Assembly: GCA_020853975.1 (NCBI GenBank)
Contig: JADYXW010000041.1
Location: 1 to 64,000 of the forward strand
DNA: 64,000 bases
Origin: Phycisphaerales bacterium
Lineage (GTDB): Bacteria > Planctomycetota > Phycisphaerae > Phycisphaerales > UBA1924
Reading direction: 5' to 3'
The first letter of the stretch is position 1. Each line of letters opens with the position of its first letter. Positions 42,881 through 51,180 of the stretch are shown here, piece by piece. Both the position numbers and the translations under genes were made by a program. The notes under the pieces are model-generated. The model saw only the letters and a program-made list of their open reading frames with translations, ran no database searches and was not told the origin of the DNA.

Positions 42881-43783
42881 CTACCGCGGGGCCTCCCAGG
42901 GTGTGCCGGGCTTGTAGCCCACCAGTGAGTACAACTCCTGACGGGTCTGCATCTGGGGCAGCAGGTCCTCCGCTGTCCCGGTCCGGTGCAGTTCTTCCAA
43001 CGCCCGGGCCACGGCGCCCATCGCAACACGGAGCATCGTCACCGGATAGATCACGATCGAGTAGCCCATGGACTCGAAGCGCTCTAGCGGGAGCATGGGC
43101 GTCTTACCAAACTCCGTCATGTTTGCGAGGAGGAAAGGGCCGCCCTCGGGCGCCGGGCCGGACAGGCCCCTCATGGCCCGCGCAAAGGTCTCGAACTCGG
43201 CCTCGGAGACGAGCCCCTCGGGGAAGATCATGTCGGCCCCGGCACGCACATACGCGGCGGCCCGGTCGATCGCCGCCTCCAGGCCATCGACGCCTCTGGC
43301 GTCGGTCCGCGCACAGATGACGAACGCCCCGCCGCTGCAGTCCCTGGAAGCCTTCGCGGCCCACTGCACCTTCTCGATCATGTGGTCGGTGGGGACCAGT
43401 TCCTTTCCGTCCAGATGCCCGCAGCGCTTTGGGAACCTTTGATCCTCGATATGCAGGCCAGCGGCCCCCGCCCGTGCGTAGTCCAGCACCGTCCGGCGGA
43501 CCATCTCCGCCTCGCCAAAGCCCGTGTCCGCGTCCGCGAGCACCGGCAAGCCGGACGCGTCCGCGACCTCGCGGATGCAGCGGCAGAAGTGCTCAAGGCC
43601 AAGCAGGCCCACGTCGGGAACGCCCGCGCTCACGCTGGTCGCGGCGCCGGAGACGTAGCACGCCTGGAATCCTGCGCGCGCGACCGCCATGGCGCAGAGT
43701 GCGTTGAACGCGCCCGGCGCCGCAACGCAGCCGAGGCTCATGGCGGCGCGCAACCTCGTGCCGGGATGTGTCGTGATCGTCAT
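42881..43783 (-). CDS. prpB: Isocitrate lyase/PEP mutase family, probable 2-methylisocitrate lyase
   Basis: The 300-residue TIM-barrel enzyme probably splits 2-methylisocitrate into pyruvate and succinate in propionate catabolism. Motifs include CVAAPGAFNALCAMAVARAGFQACYVSGAA, LPVLADADTGFG (metal ligand region), GLHIEDQRFPKRCGHLDGKELV with the catalytic KRCGH, and ICARTDARGVDGL. The ATG at 43783 is preferred; TACGAT ends 6 bases before it, so it may have its own leaderless promoter. The two-component genes lie upstream on the same strand. prpC and prpD are not in the window. Related lyases such as carboxyphosphonoenolpyruvate mutase cannot be fully excluded. Confidence 0.88.
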   Translation of the reverse strand: MTITTHPGTRLRAAMSLGCVAAPGAFNALCAMAVARAGFQACYVSGAATSVSAGVPDVGLLGLEHFCRCIREVADASGLPVLADADTGFGEAEMVRRTVLDYARAGAAGLHIEDQRFPKRCGHLDGKELVPTDHMIEKVQWAAKASRDCSGGAFVICARTDARGVDGLEAAIDRAAAYVRAGADMIFPEGLVSEAEFETFARAMRGLSGPAPEGGPFLLANMTEFGKTPMLPLERFESMGYSIVIYPVTMLRVAMGAVARALEELHRTGTAEDLLPQMQTRQELYSLVGYKPGTPWEAPR

Positions 43784-43789
43784 GGGCCC

Positions 43790-43795
43790 ATCGTA
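43790..43795 (-). promoter_or_regulatory. Candidate -10 of prpB
   Basis: On the minus strand TACGAT is followed by GGGCCC (6 bases) and the ATG at 43783. The same hexamer precedes deoC. Confidence 0.45.
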
Positions 43796-43812
43796 CGCGC
43801 CAGGTGCGGAAC

Positions 43813-44466
43813 CTACAGCCCTGCGGCGGCCAGCCACTCGGAGGGTCGCTGCTCGAGCGCGATTGCGATCGAGAGCAGGGACTCCAGGCTCGCGAGGTGC
43901 GCCCCTCGCTCGATCGAACTGAGCTGGCTCACGCTGACCTCCGACGCCTCCGACAGCTCCTTCAGCGTCCAGCCCCGCTGGGTGCGGGCGATGCGGATCT
44001 GTCGCCCCAGCTCGACCCTTAGCCGGTCCACGGGTCGCCTTCCGAGCCCGAGCTTCGCGACGGCCTGCGCGAGTGTCGCCCGCAGAACCTCGATCGAGAA
44101 AGGCTTGGCGATGTAGTCGAAGGCCTCCTGCTTGAAGGTCTGGCGCATGCCCTCCAGGGACGGGTATCCGGTGACGACCACCACCGCCAGCCTGGGCCAG
44201 CGCTGGCGGAGCTCGGCGAGCACTTCCTCACCGGAAGCCCTTCCCATCTTCACGTCCAGCAGAACGATGTCCGGCGGGTGGTCTCGGCAGGCCTCGAAGA
44301 GCTCCTGGGGGGTCGCCACGGCGCGAATCTCATGCCCCTCCGGCTCCAGGAGGGCGACGAGGAACTGCCTGAAGTCCTCGTCATCATCCAACGCGAGGAT
44401 GGAAAGTGGCGGGGTGCGCTCGTGCTGCTGGGCGTCGGCCGGAGAGATCGTCGCGGGAGGGTTCAT
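43813..44466 (-). CDS. Response regulator with XRE-type helix-turn-helix output
   Basis: The 217-residue regulator has an N-terminal receiver domain (residues about 20-140). Its acidic pocket is LALDDDED, the phospho-acceptor aspartate is in DIVLLDVKMG, and the conserved Lys is in DYIAKPF. The C-terminal 70 residues are a Cro/C1-type helix-turn-helix (IARTQRGWTLKELSEASEVSVSQLSSIERGAHLASLESLLSIA). XRE output domains on response regulators are uncommon; OmpR or NarL types are usual. GGAG precedes the ATG. It lies 50 bases after the histidine kinase and 29 bases before prpB, so it may regulate prpB (inference). Confidence 0.92.
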   Translation of the reverse strand: MNPPATISPADAQQHERTPPLSILALDDDEDFRQFLVALLEPEGHEIRAVATPQELFEACRDHPPDIVLLDVKMGRASGEEVLAELRQRWPRLAVVVVTGYPSLEGMRQTFKQEAFDYIAKPFSIEVLRATLAQAVAKLGLGRRPVDRLRVELGRQIRIARTQRGWTLKELSEASEVSVSQLSSIERGAHLASLESLLSIAIALEQRPSEWLAAAGL

Positions 44467-44516
44467 GTCTGCTGGGCTCCTGGCTGCGCAGACTCTACCG
44501 CGCCCGCCCTGTCCGG

Positions 44517-46064
44517 CTAGCCCGCCTTGGGCAGCAGCACCTCGAAAACCGCGCCCGGGGCGTCGGTGCGGTTGCTTCCGAGGAGCAGGCCGGAGTGTTC
44601 CCGCACGATGCCTTCGGCGACCGCAAGCCCGAGCCCGGTGCCCCGCGAGTCCAGGCGTGTCGTCGCGAAAGGCTCAAAGAGCCGGGGGAGCACCGCCGCC
44701 GCAATCCCCGGGCCATTATCGCGCACGCTGATGCTCACCCAGTCCGTGCCCTCGCGGGGCACTATCCGGGCCTCGACGACGACGCAGGCCCCGGGAGACG
44801 CCGGGGGCGGCCCGAACGCGTCCACCGCGTTTCGGATCAGGTTCACGAATACCTGAACCATGCGTGCGGCGTCGCACTCCACGATGACCGCCTCGTCCAC
44901 CTCGTTGCTGACCGCGACGCGAGACGCCTCACGGTCAAGCGCCACAAGCGTCGCGGCCTCCTGCACCACGCCCCGGATGGCGGCGGGGCGGCTGGAGGGC
45001 GGGCGGACTCTCGCGTAGTCGAGCAGTCCCTCGGAAAGCCGCTCGAGCCTGCCGACCACGCGGAGCATGAGCGCCGCCTCCGAGGGGCTCGGGCTTGCTC
45101 CGGGCTGCGTACCAAGCCGCTCCACGAGCCCCTTGAGCACCGCCAGGGGCGTGTTGAGCTCGTGAGCGATACCGGCGGACATCATTCCCAGGCTGGCGAG
45201 ACGGTCCGCGTCCGCGAGATTGCGTTGGGTCGCTTCGAGCAGATGGTTCTTCCGCCTCAGGTCCGTCGCGACGGCTTCGAGCTGCCCCAGCGCATCGGCC
45301 AGCGCGGCCTCGTGCCGCCGGAGTTGCTCGACCGTCTGGTTCCGTGAGCGCATGATGTCGCCCAGCTCGTCGGAGGGAATGGCGTGCTCCGGGATGAGTT
45401 CCTCGCCGGCGCCGCCCGCGACGGCAAGGTCTGCGGCGTACATCTGCCGAATGGGTTCGTAGACGTTTTGGGGCAGCACAAACACCTCGAGGGCGACCAC
45501 CACCGCCGCGTACGCCGCCAGCAGTGCCGCGACCACGAACAGATAGAGCCTGGTGACCGCCGCCCGGACGGCCGGGAGTTGCAGGGTCAGCATTGCCATT
45601 CCCCGCCCGGGCACCCACATGATGGCCCCGCCTCCCCCGGCCTCAGACGCCGCCGGCACCGCGGAGCCGGGTCGGGCCGAGGCGTCGGACCACTCCTGAG
45701 GCCCGAGTCCCAGTTCTCGCTGGTCGCCCATTCGCAGGCCCGCGCCGGGGAGCGTGGGGAAGGTGTCGGCGCGGGCCAGTTCCGGCGCCAGCAGGTCGAG
45801 CATCGCCACAGCCTGAGAGGACTCTGCCCGCTTGACGATCTCGCCAAGGGCGGGGCGGAGCGCCACCAGCAGGATCGCAGCGAGCACAAGCGAGAACACC
45901 GTGTGCAGGACTACCAGCTTCTTGCGGATGCGCATCCGTGTCAGCAGACCGCGTCCGAGTGGCGCTCGGAGCAGCGCACGCAGCGGCCTCCGGTCAAAGA
46001 AGCCCGGTTCGGGCTCCGGCGATTCGCGGGACGGCGTGCGGCTCGTGGAGGGTGGCTCGGGCAA
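44517..46064 (-). CDS. Membrane sensor histidine kinase
   Basis: This is the sensor partner of the adjacent regulator. It has a first membrane segment (VVLHTVFSLVLAAILLVAL), an extracytoplasmic region of about 120 residues, a second segment (LYLFVVAALLAAYAAVVVALEVFVL), a HAMP-like linker and a coiled coil. The phospho-acceptor box SAGIAHELNTPLAVLKG follows, then the ATPase domain with NLIRNAVDAF (N box), VRDNGPGI (G1) and GTGLGLAVAEGIV (G2). Start choice is uncertain: TTG 46064 has GGAG 6 bases upstream, GTG 46094 abuts the divergent rsmB start, and ATG 45935 is the first ATG clear of rsmB. Length is 515 residues with the TTG. Confidence 0.88.
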   Translation of the reverse strand: MPEPPSTSRTPSRESPEPEPGFFDRRPLRALLRAPLGRGLLTRMRIRKKLVVLHTVFSLVLAAILLVALRPALGEIVKRAESSQAVAMLDLLAPELARADTFPTLPGAGLRMGDQRELGLGPQEWSDASARPGSAVPAASEAGGGGAIMWVPGRGMAMLTLQLPAVRAAVTRLYLFVVAALLAAYAAVVVALEVFVLPQNVYEPIRQMYAADLAVAGGAGEELIPEHAIPSDELGDIMRSRNQTVEQLRRHEAALADALGQLEAVATDLRRKNHLLEATQRNLADADRLASLGMMSAGIAHELNTPLAVLKGLVERLGTQPGASPSPSEAALMLRVVGRLERLSEGLLDYARVRPPSSRPAAIRGVVQEAATLVALDREASRVAVSNEVDEAVIVECDAARMVQVFVNLIRNAVDAFGPPPASPGACVVVEARIVPREGTDWVSISVRDNGPGIAAAVLPRLFEPFATTRLDSRGTGLGLAVAEGIVREHSGLLLGSNRTDAPGAVFEVLLPKAG

Positions 46065-46085
46065 GTCGGGCTCCGTGAGGCTCCC

Positions 46086-46091
46086 TAGAAT
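46086..46091 (+). promoter_or_regulatory. Candidate -10 of rsmB (TAGAAT)
   Basis: TAGAAT, one mismatch from consensus, ends 5 bases (CACGC) before the GTG at 46097; no Shine-Dalgarno is present. It lies in the 32-base gap between the divergent kinase and rsmB genes. Confidence 0.55.
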
Positions 46092-46096
46092 CACGC

Positions 46097-47530
46097 GTGA
46101 AACCCAACAGAGCATTGTCAGCCGCCACCCCACGGAGGGCAAGGTCATCGCGTCCCTCCGATTCGGCCCGTGACCGGGTGGTGTGGGCGCTCTCTCGCCA
46201 GGCGGAGCGGTGGCCCGAACTCGACACCACGCCCGTCAACTCGGAGGGGCTCCCGCCCCGCGACGCGGCCTTTGCGCACGCGATCTACGACGCGGCCCTC
46301 CGCCGCTGGATAACTCTGGAATGGGTCCTGAACCGTCACCTCAGGCAGCCCCTTTCCGGGATGAAGCCGGGGGCGCGGGCGGTGCTGATAGGCGGGGCGG
46401 CCCAGATGCTCCTGCTCGACCGCGTCCCGGTTCACGCCGCGATCAACGAATCCGTCGAGTGGGCCAAGCGGCACCTCTCCGGCAGCCTCGCGGGCATGGT
46501 GAACGGCGTGCTGCGCAATGTGTGGCGCGACATCCTGACGCAGACCAGCGACGACCGCCTGCACTCCCCGACACGGAGGGCAGAGTGGACCGGGTCGAGG
46601 TTCGAGATTCCGCTCCCCGACGGCGGTTGCCGCGTGCTGCGGGAGCCCGTGCTCCCGGAAGACCCGCACGAGCGTCTGCGCGTCGTGACCAGTTGCCCTC
46701 AGGGTCTGTACGAGCACTGGCTGAGTTCGCACGGCGAAGCGACCGCGAGAGCGCAGGCGATCCACCTTCTGGCCACGCCCCCCACGGTCATCAACATCGC
46801 CCACCGCCGAGGAACGTTGCCGGAACAACTGGAGGCTCTGAGCGTCCCCCACAGCCAGCGGGGCAGCCGCGTGTGGACCGGGCCGCGCAGCGAGCTTTCT
46901 TCGCTGCTCGCCCGAAACTCCGACCTCTGGGTGCAGGACTCGTCCTCCGCGGCGTGCGTGCTCGGGCTGGCGGAGTTCGTTCAGGCTGCACGGGGCGGCA
47001 AGGTCGTTGACCTGTGCGCGGGCCAGGGCACCAAGACCCGCCAACTCGCCGCCATCTTTGGCGAGTCCTCGATCATCGCGTCCGACCCGGACGAGCCGAG
47101 ACTGCAGACGCTCAGGCATGTCGCGGCGGGGCTCGCGAACCTCCGCGTCGTAGAGGCGGCGCAGGTCTCTTCCGAGGGCGCCGGGGCCGCGCTCGTGCTC
47201 GCGGATGTGCCCTGCTCGAACAGCGGGGTGCTGGCACGCCGGGTCGAGGCCCGGTACCGCTGGAGCCTCTCGCAAATGGAACGCCTGGTCGCGATCCAGC
47301 GAGAGATCCTCGCGGCCGCCGCGTCGATGGTCGCGCCGGGGGGGCTGGTCGTCTACTCCACGTGCAGCATCGAGCGGGAGGAAAACCAGCAGCAGGCGGC
47401 GTGGGCCGCGGGGCTCGGCCTGGAACTGGTTCGAGAACGTGCGACGCTTCCCGAGGGCGTTCCCGGCGGGCCGGACACCTCCTACCGCGACGGGGCGTAC
47501 TGCGCCGTGCTGCGGCGCACGAGGCCCTGA
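46097..47530 (+). CDS. rsmB: 16S rRNA (cytosine967-C5)-methyltransferase
   Basis: RsmB methylates C967 of 16S rRNA. The 477-residue protein has the N-terminal NusB-like helical domain (FAHAIYDAALRRWITLEWVLNRHL, VPVHAAINESVEWAKRH) and a SAM-dependent domain. The SAM-dependent domain shows VVDLCAGQGTKTRQLAAI, the two catalytic cysteines in LADVPCSNSG and VVYSTCSIEREEN, and a conserved ARRVEARYRWS segment. The start is a GTG supported by the -10-like TAGAAT five bases before it. The ptsN gene follows by 78 bases. Confidence 0.94.
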   Translation: MKPNRALSAATPRRARSSRPSDSARDRVVWALSRQAERWPELDTTPVNSEGLPPRDAAFAHAIYDAALRRWITLEWVLNRHLRQPLSGMKPGARAVLIGGAAQMLLLDRVPVHAAINESVEWAKRHLSGSLAGMVNGVLRNVWRDILTQTSDDRLHSPTRRAEWTGSRFEIPLPDGGCRVLREPVLPEDPHERLRVVTSCPQGLYEHWLSSHGEATARAQAIHLLATPPTVINIAHRRGTLPEQLEALSVPHSQRGSRVWTGPRSELSSLLARNSDLWVQDSSSAACVLGLAEFVQAARGGKVVDLCAGQGTKTRQLAAIFGESSIIASDPDEPRLQTLRHVAAGLANLRVVEAAQVSSEGAGAALVLADVPCSNSGVLARRVEARYRWSLSQMERLVAIQREILAAAASMVAPGGLVVYSTCSIEREENQQQAAWAAGLGLELVRERATLPEGVPGGPDTSYRDGAYCAVLRRTRP

Positions 47531-47570
47531 CCTGTCTTTCCGGCCCATGGTGCCCGGAATCGGACCGGGG

Positions 47571-47576
47571 TACACT
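47571..47576 (+). promoter_or_regulatory. Candidate -10 of the ptsN operon
   Basis: TACACT lies 32 bases before the ptsN ATG; GGAG lies between them at a normal ribosome-binding distance. No -35 was identified. Confidence 0.35.
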
Positions 47577-47608
47577 CAGGGCCCGCACGATCGCTGGAGC
47601 GTCGCCGC

Positions 47609-48070
47609 ATGAACCTGCTGGATATTCTGCAACCGACCTGTGTCCGGTCCCCGCTCCAGGCGGCGGACAAGAAGGGCGTGATCGACGAGCTGGTCGACCT
47701 GCTGGTCGCCTCTGGTCGCGTCACGGACGGCAAGGCGCTGAAAGACGCGGTCTGGACGCGCGAACAGATGCGGACCACCGGCATCGGGTCGGGCCTGGCG
47801 ATCCCGCACGGTAAGTGCGCGGGGATGCAAGGCCTTGCGATGGCCATCGGCAAACCCGCGAAGCCCCTGGACTTTGAGGCGATTGACAGCAAGCCGGTGC
47901 AGCTCGTCGTGCTGCTGGCGAGCCCTCCGGACCGGGCCAGTGATCACATCCAGGCCCTGGCCAAGATCAGCCGGCTGATGACGATGGATCAGTTCCGCAA
48001 CCAGATCTACGCCGCCGGCTCGGCGGAAGAGATCTACTCGCTCCTGGCCACTCAGGAGGGCCCCCGGTGA
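47609..48070 (+). CDS. ptsN: PTS EIIA domain protein (PtsN/fructose type)
   Basis: A 153-residue EIIA domain of the fructose/nitrogen family that would accept phosphate from an HPr-like protein. The phosphorylated histidine is H67 in GLAIPHGK; other matches are ADKKGVIDELVDLLVASG and KPVQLVVLLASPPDRASDHIQALAKISRL. No sugar permease domain is attached, so a regulatory (PtsN-like) role is likely. The last four bases overlap the start of the polyprenyl synthase gene (GTGA). Confidence 0.88.
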   Translation: MNLLDILQPTCVRSPLQAADKKGVIDELVDLLVASGRVTDGKALKDAVWTREQMRTTGIGSGLAIPHGKCAGMQGLAMAIGKPAKPLDFEAIDSKPVQLVVLLASPPDRASDHIQALAKISRLMTMDQFRNQIYAAGSAEEIYSLLATQEGPR

Positions 48071-48990
48071 ACCGGGGGCAGCCCGCGCCGGGTCTCTTTC
48101 CGACCGGGATGTTCGAAGAGCAGCTCAGAGCCTGTGTCACATGGCCGGGCGCGCCCGCGTCGCTCGTCACGGCTGCGGAGTACGCGCTGCTGGCGGGTGG
48201 CAAGCGGCTGAGACCCGCCCTTGCGTGGCACGCCTGCGTCGCAGCGGGTGGTGAAGGCCCGGCAAGCCTGCTCCCGGGCGCCGCGGTCGAGATGGTGCAC
48301 GCGTTCTCCCTCGTACACGACGACCTGCCAGCCATCGACAACGACGATATCAGACGAGGCCGCCCGACACTGCATCGGCACGCGGGAGAGGCCATGGCCA
48401 TCCTGGCGGGCGATGCGCTGCTCGCGGGCGCGTTTGATTGCCTGCTTCGCTGGCCCGCTTCCTGGCGTGAGCCCGGCACCAGCGCCGAGACCGCAACCCT
48501 GCGACTCTCGCTCCTCGAAGACCTCTCCCGCGCGACCGCGGCCATGATCCAGGGCCAGGTGTGGGACACGATGGGAGGCCTGCCCGAGGGACTCTCTCCC
48601 ACTGAGAGGCTGAAGCTCATCCACTCCAACAAGACGGGGGCCCTGCTCGCGGCCGCGTGCCGCATGGGCGCCCGCGTGGCCTGCGGCGGAGGGGTGACGC
48701 CGGCGGCCACCCTGAACGCGATCGGGAAGTTTGGAGAGACGATCGGTCTGATGTTCCAAGTCGTGGACGACCTGATCGATGCAACCCAGACCCCGGACCA
48801 CGCGGGGAAGCGCACCGGCAAGGACGAGGCGGCGGGGAAACTCACGTACCCGGGGGTGCTCGGGATCGAGCCAACCCGTGCGGAGATCGGGCGGCTGCGA
48901 GCGGAGGCCTTCGACGCCATCTCGCCCTTGGGTTCTCGCGCCGAGGGTCTGAGAAGCATGGTTGACTACTTCGCCGAGCGAACGAAATGA
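48067..48990 (+). CDS. ispA: Polyprenyl diphosphate synthase (IspA/GGPPS type)
   Basis: The 307-residue all-helical prenyltransferase condenses IPP with allylic diphosphates to give farnesyl or geranylgeranyl diphosphate. The first Asp-rich motif is DDLPAIDNDD with the two-residue insertion typical of bacterial FPP synthases; the second is FQVVDDLID, followed by GKDEAAGKLTYPGVLG. GGKRLRPAL binds IPP. The start is a GTG overlapping the ptsN stop. dxs follows 117 bases later, so the enzyme sits beside the entry point of the same pathway. Product chain length cannot be decided from sequence alone. Confidence 0.92.
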   Translation: MNRGQPAPGLFPTGMFEEQLRACVTWPGAPASLVTAAEYALLAGGKRLRPALAWHACVAAGGEGPASLLPGAAVEMVHAFSLVHDDLPAIDNDDIRRGRPTLHRHAGEAMAILAGDALLAGAFDCLLRWPASWREPGTSAETATLRLSLLEDLSRATAAMIQGQVWDTMGGLPEGLSPTERLKLIHSNKTGALLAAACRMGARVACGGGVTPAATLNAIGKFGETIGLMFQVVDDLIDATQTPDHAGKRTGKDEAAGKLTYPGVLGIEPTRAEIGRLRAEAFDAISPLGSRAEGLRSMVDYFAERTK

Positions 48991-49037
48991 GTGAACAGGG
49001 CGTATCTCCTGGCGTTGCCCGGGCGGGCCGAGCCTGC

Positions 49038-49062
49038 TAGGATTTTCAAGAATCTTTGAAAA
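49038..49062 (+). promoter_or_regulatory. Candidate -10 and AT-rich inverted repeat in the dxs leader
   Basis: TAGGAT (49038-49043) resembles a -10. It is immediately followed by TTTTCAA (49043-49049) and TTGAAAA (49056-49062), a perfect 7-bp inverted repeat with a 6-base spacer, conspicuous in this GC-rich DNA. It sits 46 bases before the dxs ATG and could be an operator. Confidence 0.45.
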
Positions 49063-49107
49063 CTCTCGACCTGCTGCTCCGCCCGTCGATAGGGACCCGA
49101 CTCCAGA

Positions 49108-51093
49108 ATGCCCACCACGCTGCTAGAGAACCTCCGCACGCCGCACGACCTCAGGGCCATCCCCGTGGCACAGTTGCCGCAACTGGCGGCGGAAATCCGG
49201 GGTGTCATCACCTCGCAGGTCTCGAAGGCGGGAGGGCACCTGGCGCCGAATCTGGGGGTGGTCGAGCTGACCATTGCGCTCCACTACGTTTTCGATTTCT
49301 CTTTCGACCGCCTGCTCTTTGACGTGGGCCATCAGTGCTATCCGCACAAGCTGCTGACCGGGCGGTTGGAGAAGTTCTCGGGGCTGCGGACGCGGGAGGG
49401 CGTCGCCGGGTTCCCGGAGCCGCGTGAGAGCCCGTTCGACCTCTTCAGTGTGGGACACGCGGGCACGGCGATCTCGACCGCGGTTGGAATGGCGCGGGGC
49501 GATACGCTGAACAAGGATGCCTTTGACCCCAAGACCAACCCCAACGGGAGGCGGGTCGTCTCGCTCATCGGCGACGCGTCGATCGTGAACGGCGTCGCCA
49601 TGGAAGGGCTCAACAACGCGGGAACGCTCAAACGACAGTTCCTGGTGGTGCTGAACGACAATGGGATGTCCATCAGCAAGCCTCAGGGGGCGCTCTCCCA
49701 CTACTTCGACAGGCTGCGGCTGTCGCCGTTCTACAGCGACCTCAAGAGGCAGGCGAAGGAAGCCCTTCGCGGGATGCCGGGCGGAGAGACGCTCCGGGGG
49801 ACGTACCACAAGCTGGGCGAGGCCTGTAAGGCCGTTGCGAACGAGGGCGCCTGGTTCGAGCACTTCGGGCTGGTCACGGTCGGCCCGATCGACGGGCACG
49901 ACATCCCCAGGCTGATCGAGTACCTCAGAGAAGCGAGGGACTTCGACCGCCCCATGGTGTTGCACGTGCACACGGTCAAGGGCAAGGGCTACGAGTTCTC
50001 GGAGACCGACAGCACGACGTTTCACTCGCCCCCCGCGTTCAAGATGGAGCCGGGGCTGGAGAAGCAGGGCTGCCGCGTCGAACTCCGCACCGAAGGGCGC
50101 AGCTTCACCACGGCCTTTGCCGACGCGCTGGGCGACCTCATGGAGCGGGACCCGAAGATTGTCACCTGCACCGCGGCGATGCCCGACGGCACGGGGCTAA
50201 GCAAGATCCTTCCCCGCTTTCCGGAGCGAGCTTGGGACGTGGGCATCTGCGAAAGCCACGCCATGGACATGATGGCGGGCCTGGCCAAGACCGGCTGGAA
50301 GCCCTTCCTCGCGGTGTACTCCACGTTCTTCCAGAGAGCCTTTGATCAGGCGTTCCAGGAGGCGTCGCTTCAGGGCTTGCCGGTCAGGCTGTGCCTGGAT
50401 CGGGCGGGTTTGGTCGGCGGCGACGGCGCGGTGCACCACGGTTTCTGCGACATCGCGCTTCTCCGGACGCTCCCCGGGGCCACGATCACCGCGGCGATCG
50501 ACGAGCCGAGCCTCGTCGCGGCACTCGAGTTCATGAGGGGGTACGACGACGGGCTCTCGGCCGTGCGGTACCCGCGTGAGGCCGTGAGCGACCGTTTGAC
50601 CATGGCAAAGTGCCCGCCGTTCGTGCTCGGCAAGGGCCGCTGCCTGACCCCTCAGTTCGACGTGCTGGAGGGAGGGTCCGTCCCCGATGCCGCGGTGCTG
50701 GCGTTCGGGACCATCGCATTCAGCGCGCTGGAAGCCTCGGGCTCGCTCCTCGCGGCGGGCGACGTGGCGGTGTGGGATGCTCGGTTTGCAAAGCCCGTGG
50801 ACACGGCCCTGATCCGCCGCCTGGTCGAGCTGCGGGTACCCATCGTGACCGTCGAGGACCATGGCGTGACGGGCGGCTTCGGCTCCGCGGTGCTCGAGGC
50901 AGCGTCGGCCATGGGGCTTGACACCTCCGGCATCACGCGTCTGGGTCTGCCTGACGCCTGGATCTACCAGGGCTCGCGGGCGGGGCAGCTCGCGGAGGTC
51001 GGGCTCGACGCCGCGGGCATCGCCCGGTCGACGGCGGCGGTGATGGCGGGAAGGCCGCGCGACCGTTCCGCCGTGAAGTCCGCGCGGGCCTGA
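49108..51093 (+). CDS. dxs: 1-deoxy-D-xylulose-5-phosphate synthase
   Basis: DXS condenses pyruvate and glyceraldehyde-3-phosphate with thiamine diphosphate, the first step of the MEP pathway. The 661 residues include SKAGGHLAPNLGVVELTIALHYVF, the DVGHQCYPHKLLTGR loop, and a cofactor motif that reads GDASIVNGVAMEGLNNAG instead of the usual GDGxxxxG. Also present are GPIDGHD and the glutamate-containing GICESHAMDMMAGLA of the pyrimidine-binding domain. A linker domain is intact. It is followed by nadK at 87 bases; the downstream gene may share its transcript. Confidence 0.94.
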   Translation: MPTTLLENLRTPHDLRAIPVAQLPQLAAEIRGVITSQVSKAGGHLAPNLGVVELTIALHYVFDFSFDRLLFDVGHQCYPHKLLTGRLEKFSGLRTREGVAGFPEPRESPFDLFSVGHAGTAISTAVGMARGDTLNKDAFDPKTNPNGRRVVSLIGDASIVNGVAMEGLNNAGTLKRQFLVVLNDNGMSISKPQGALSHYFDRLRLSPFYSDLKRQAKEALRGMPGGETLRGTYHKLGEACKAVANEGAWFEHFGLVTVGPIDGHDIPRLIEYLREARDFDRPMVLHVHTVKGKGYEFSETDSTTFHSPPAFKMEPGLEKQGCRVELRTEGRSFTTAFADALGDLMERDPKIVTCTAAMPDGTGLSKILPRFPERAWDVGICESHAMDMMAGLAKTGWKPFLAVYSTFFQRAFDQAFQEASLQGLPVRLCLDRAGLVGGDGAVHHGFCDIALLRTLPGATITAAIDEPSLVAALEFMRGYDDGLSAVRYPREAVSDRLTMAKCPPFVLGKGRCLTPQFDVLEGGSVPDAAVLAFGTIAFSALEASGSLLAAGDVAVWDARFAKPVDTALIRRLVELRVPIVTVEDHGVTGGFGSAVLEAASAMGLDTSGITRLGLPDAWIYQGSRAGQLAEVGLDAAGIARSTAAVMAGRPRDRSAVKSARA

Positions 51094-51180
51094 GGCCTGC
51101 CGGCTGCACAGGGGCGGCGGAACGGGTACGCTCCTGCATCGTGGTGGGCCGGACCCATCTCGATCCGTCGAGCCTCATAG

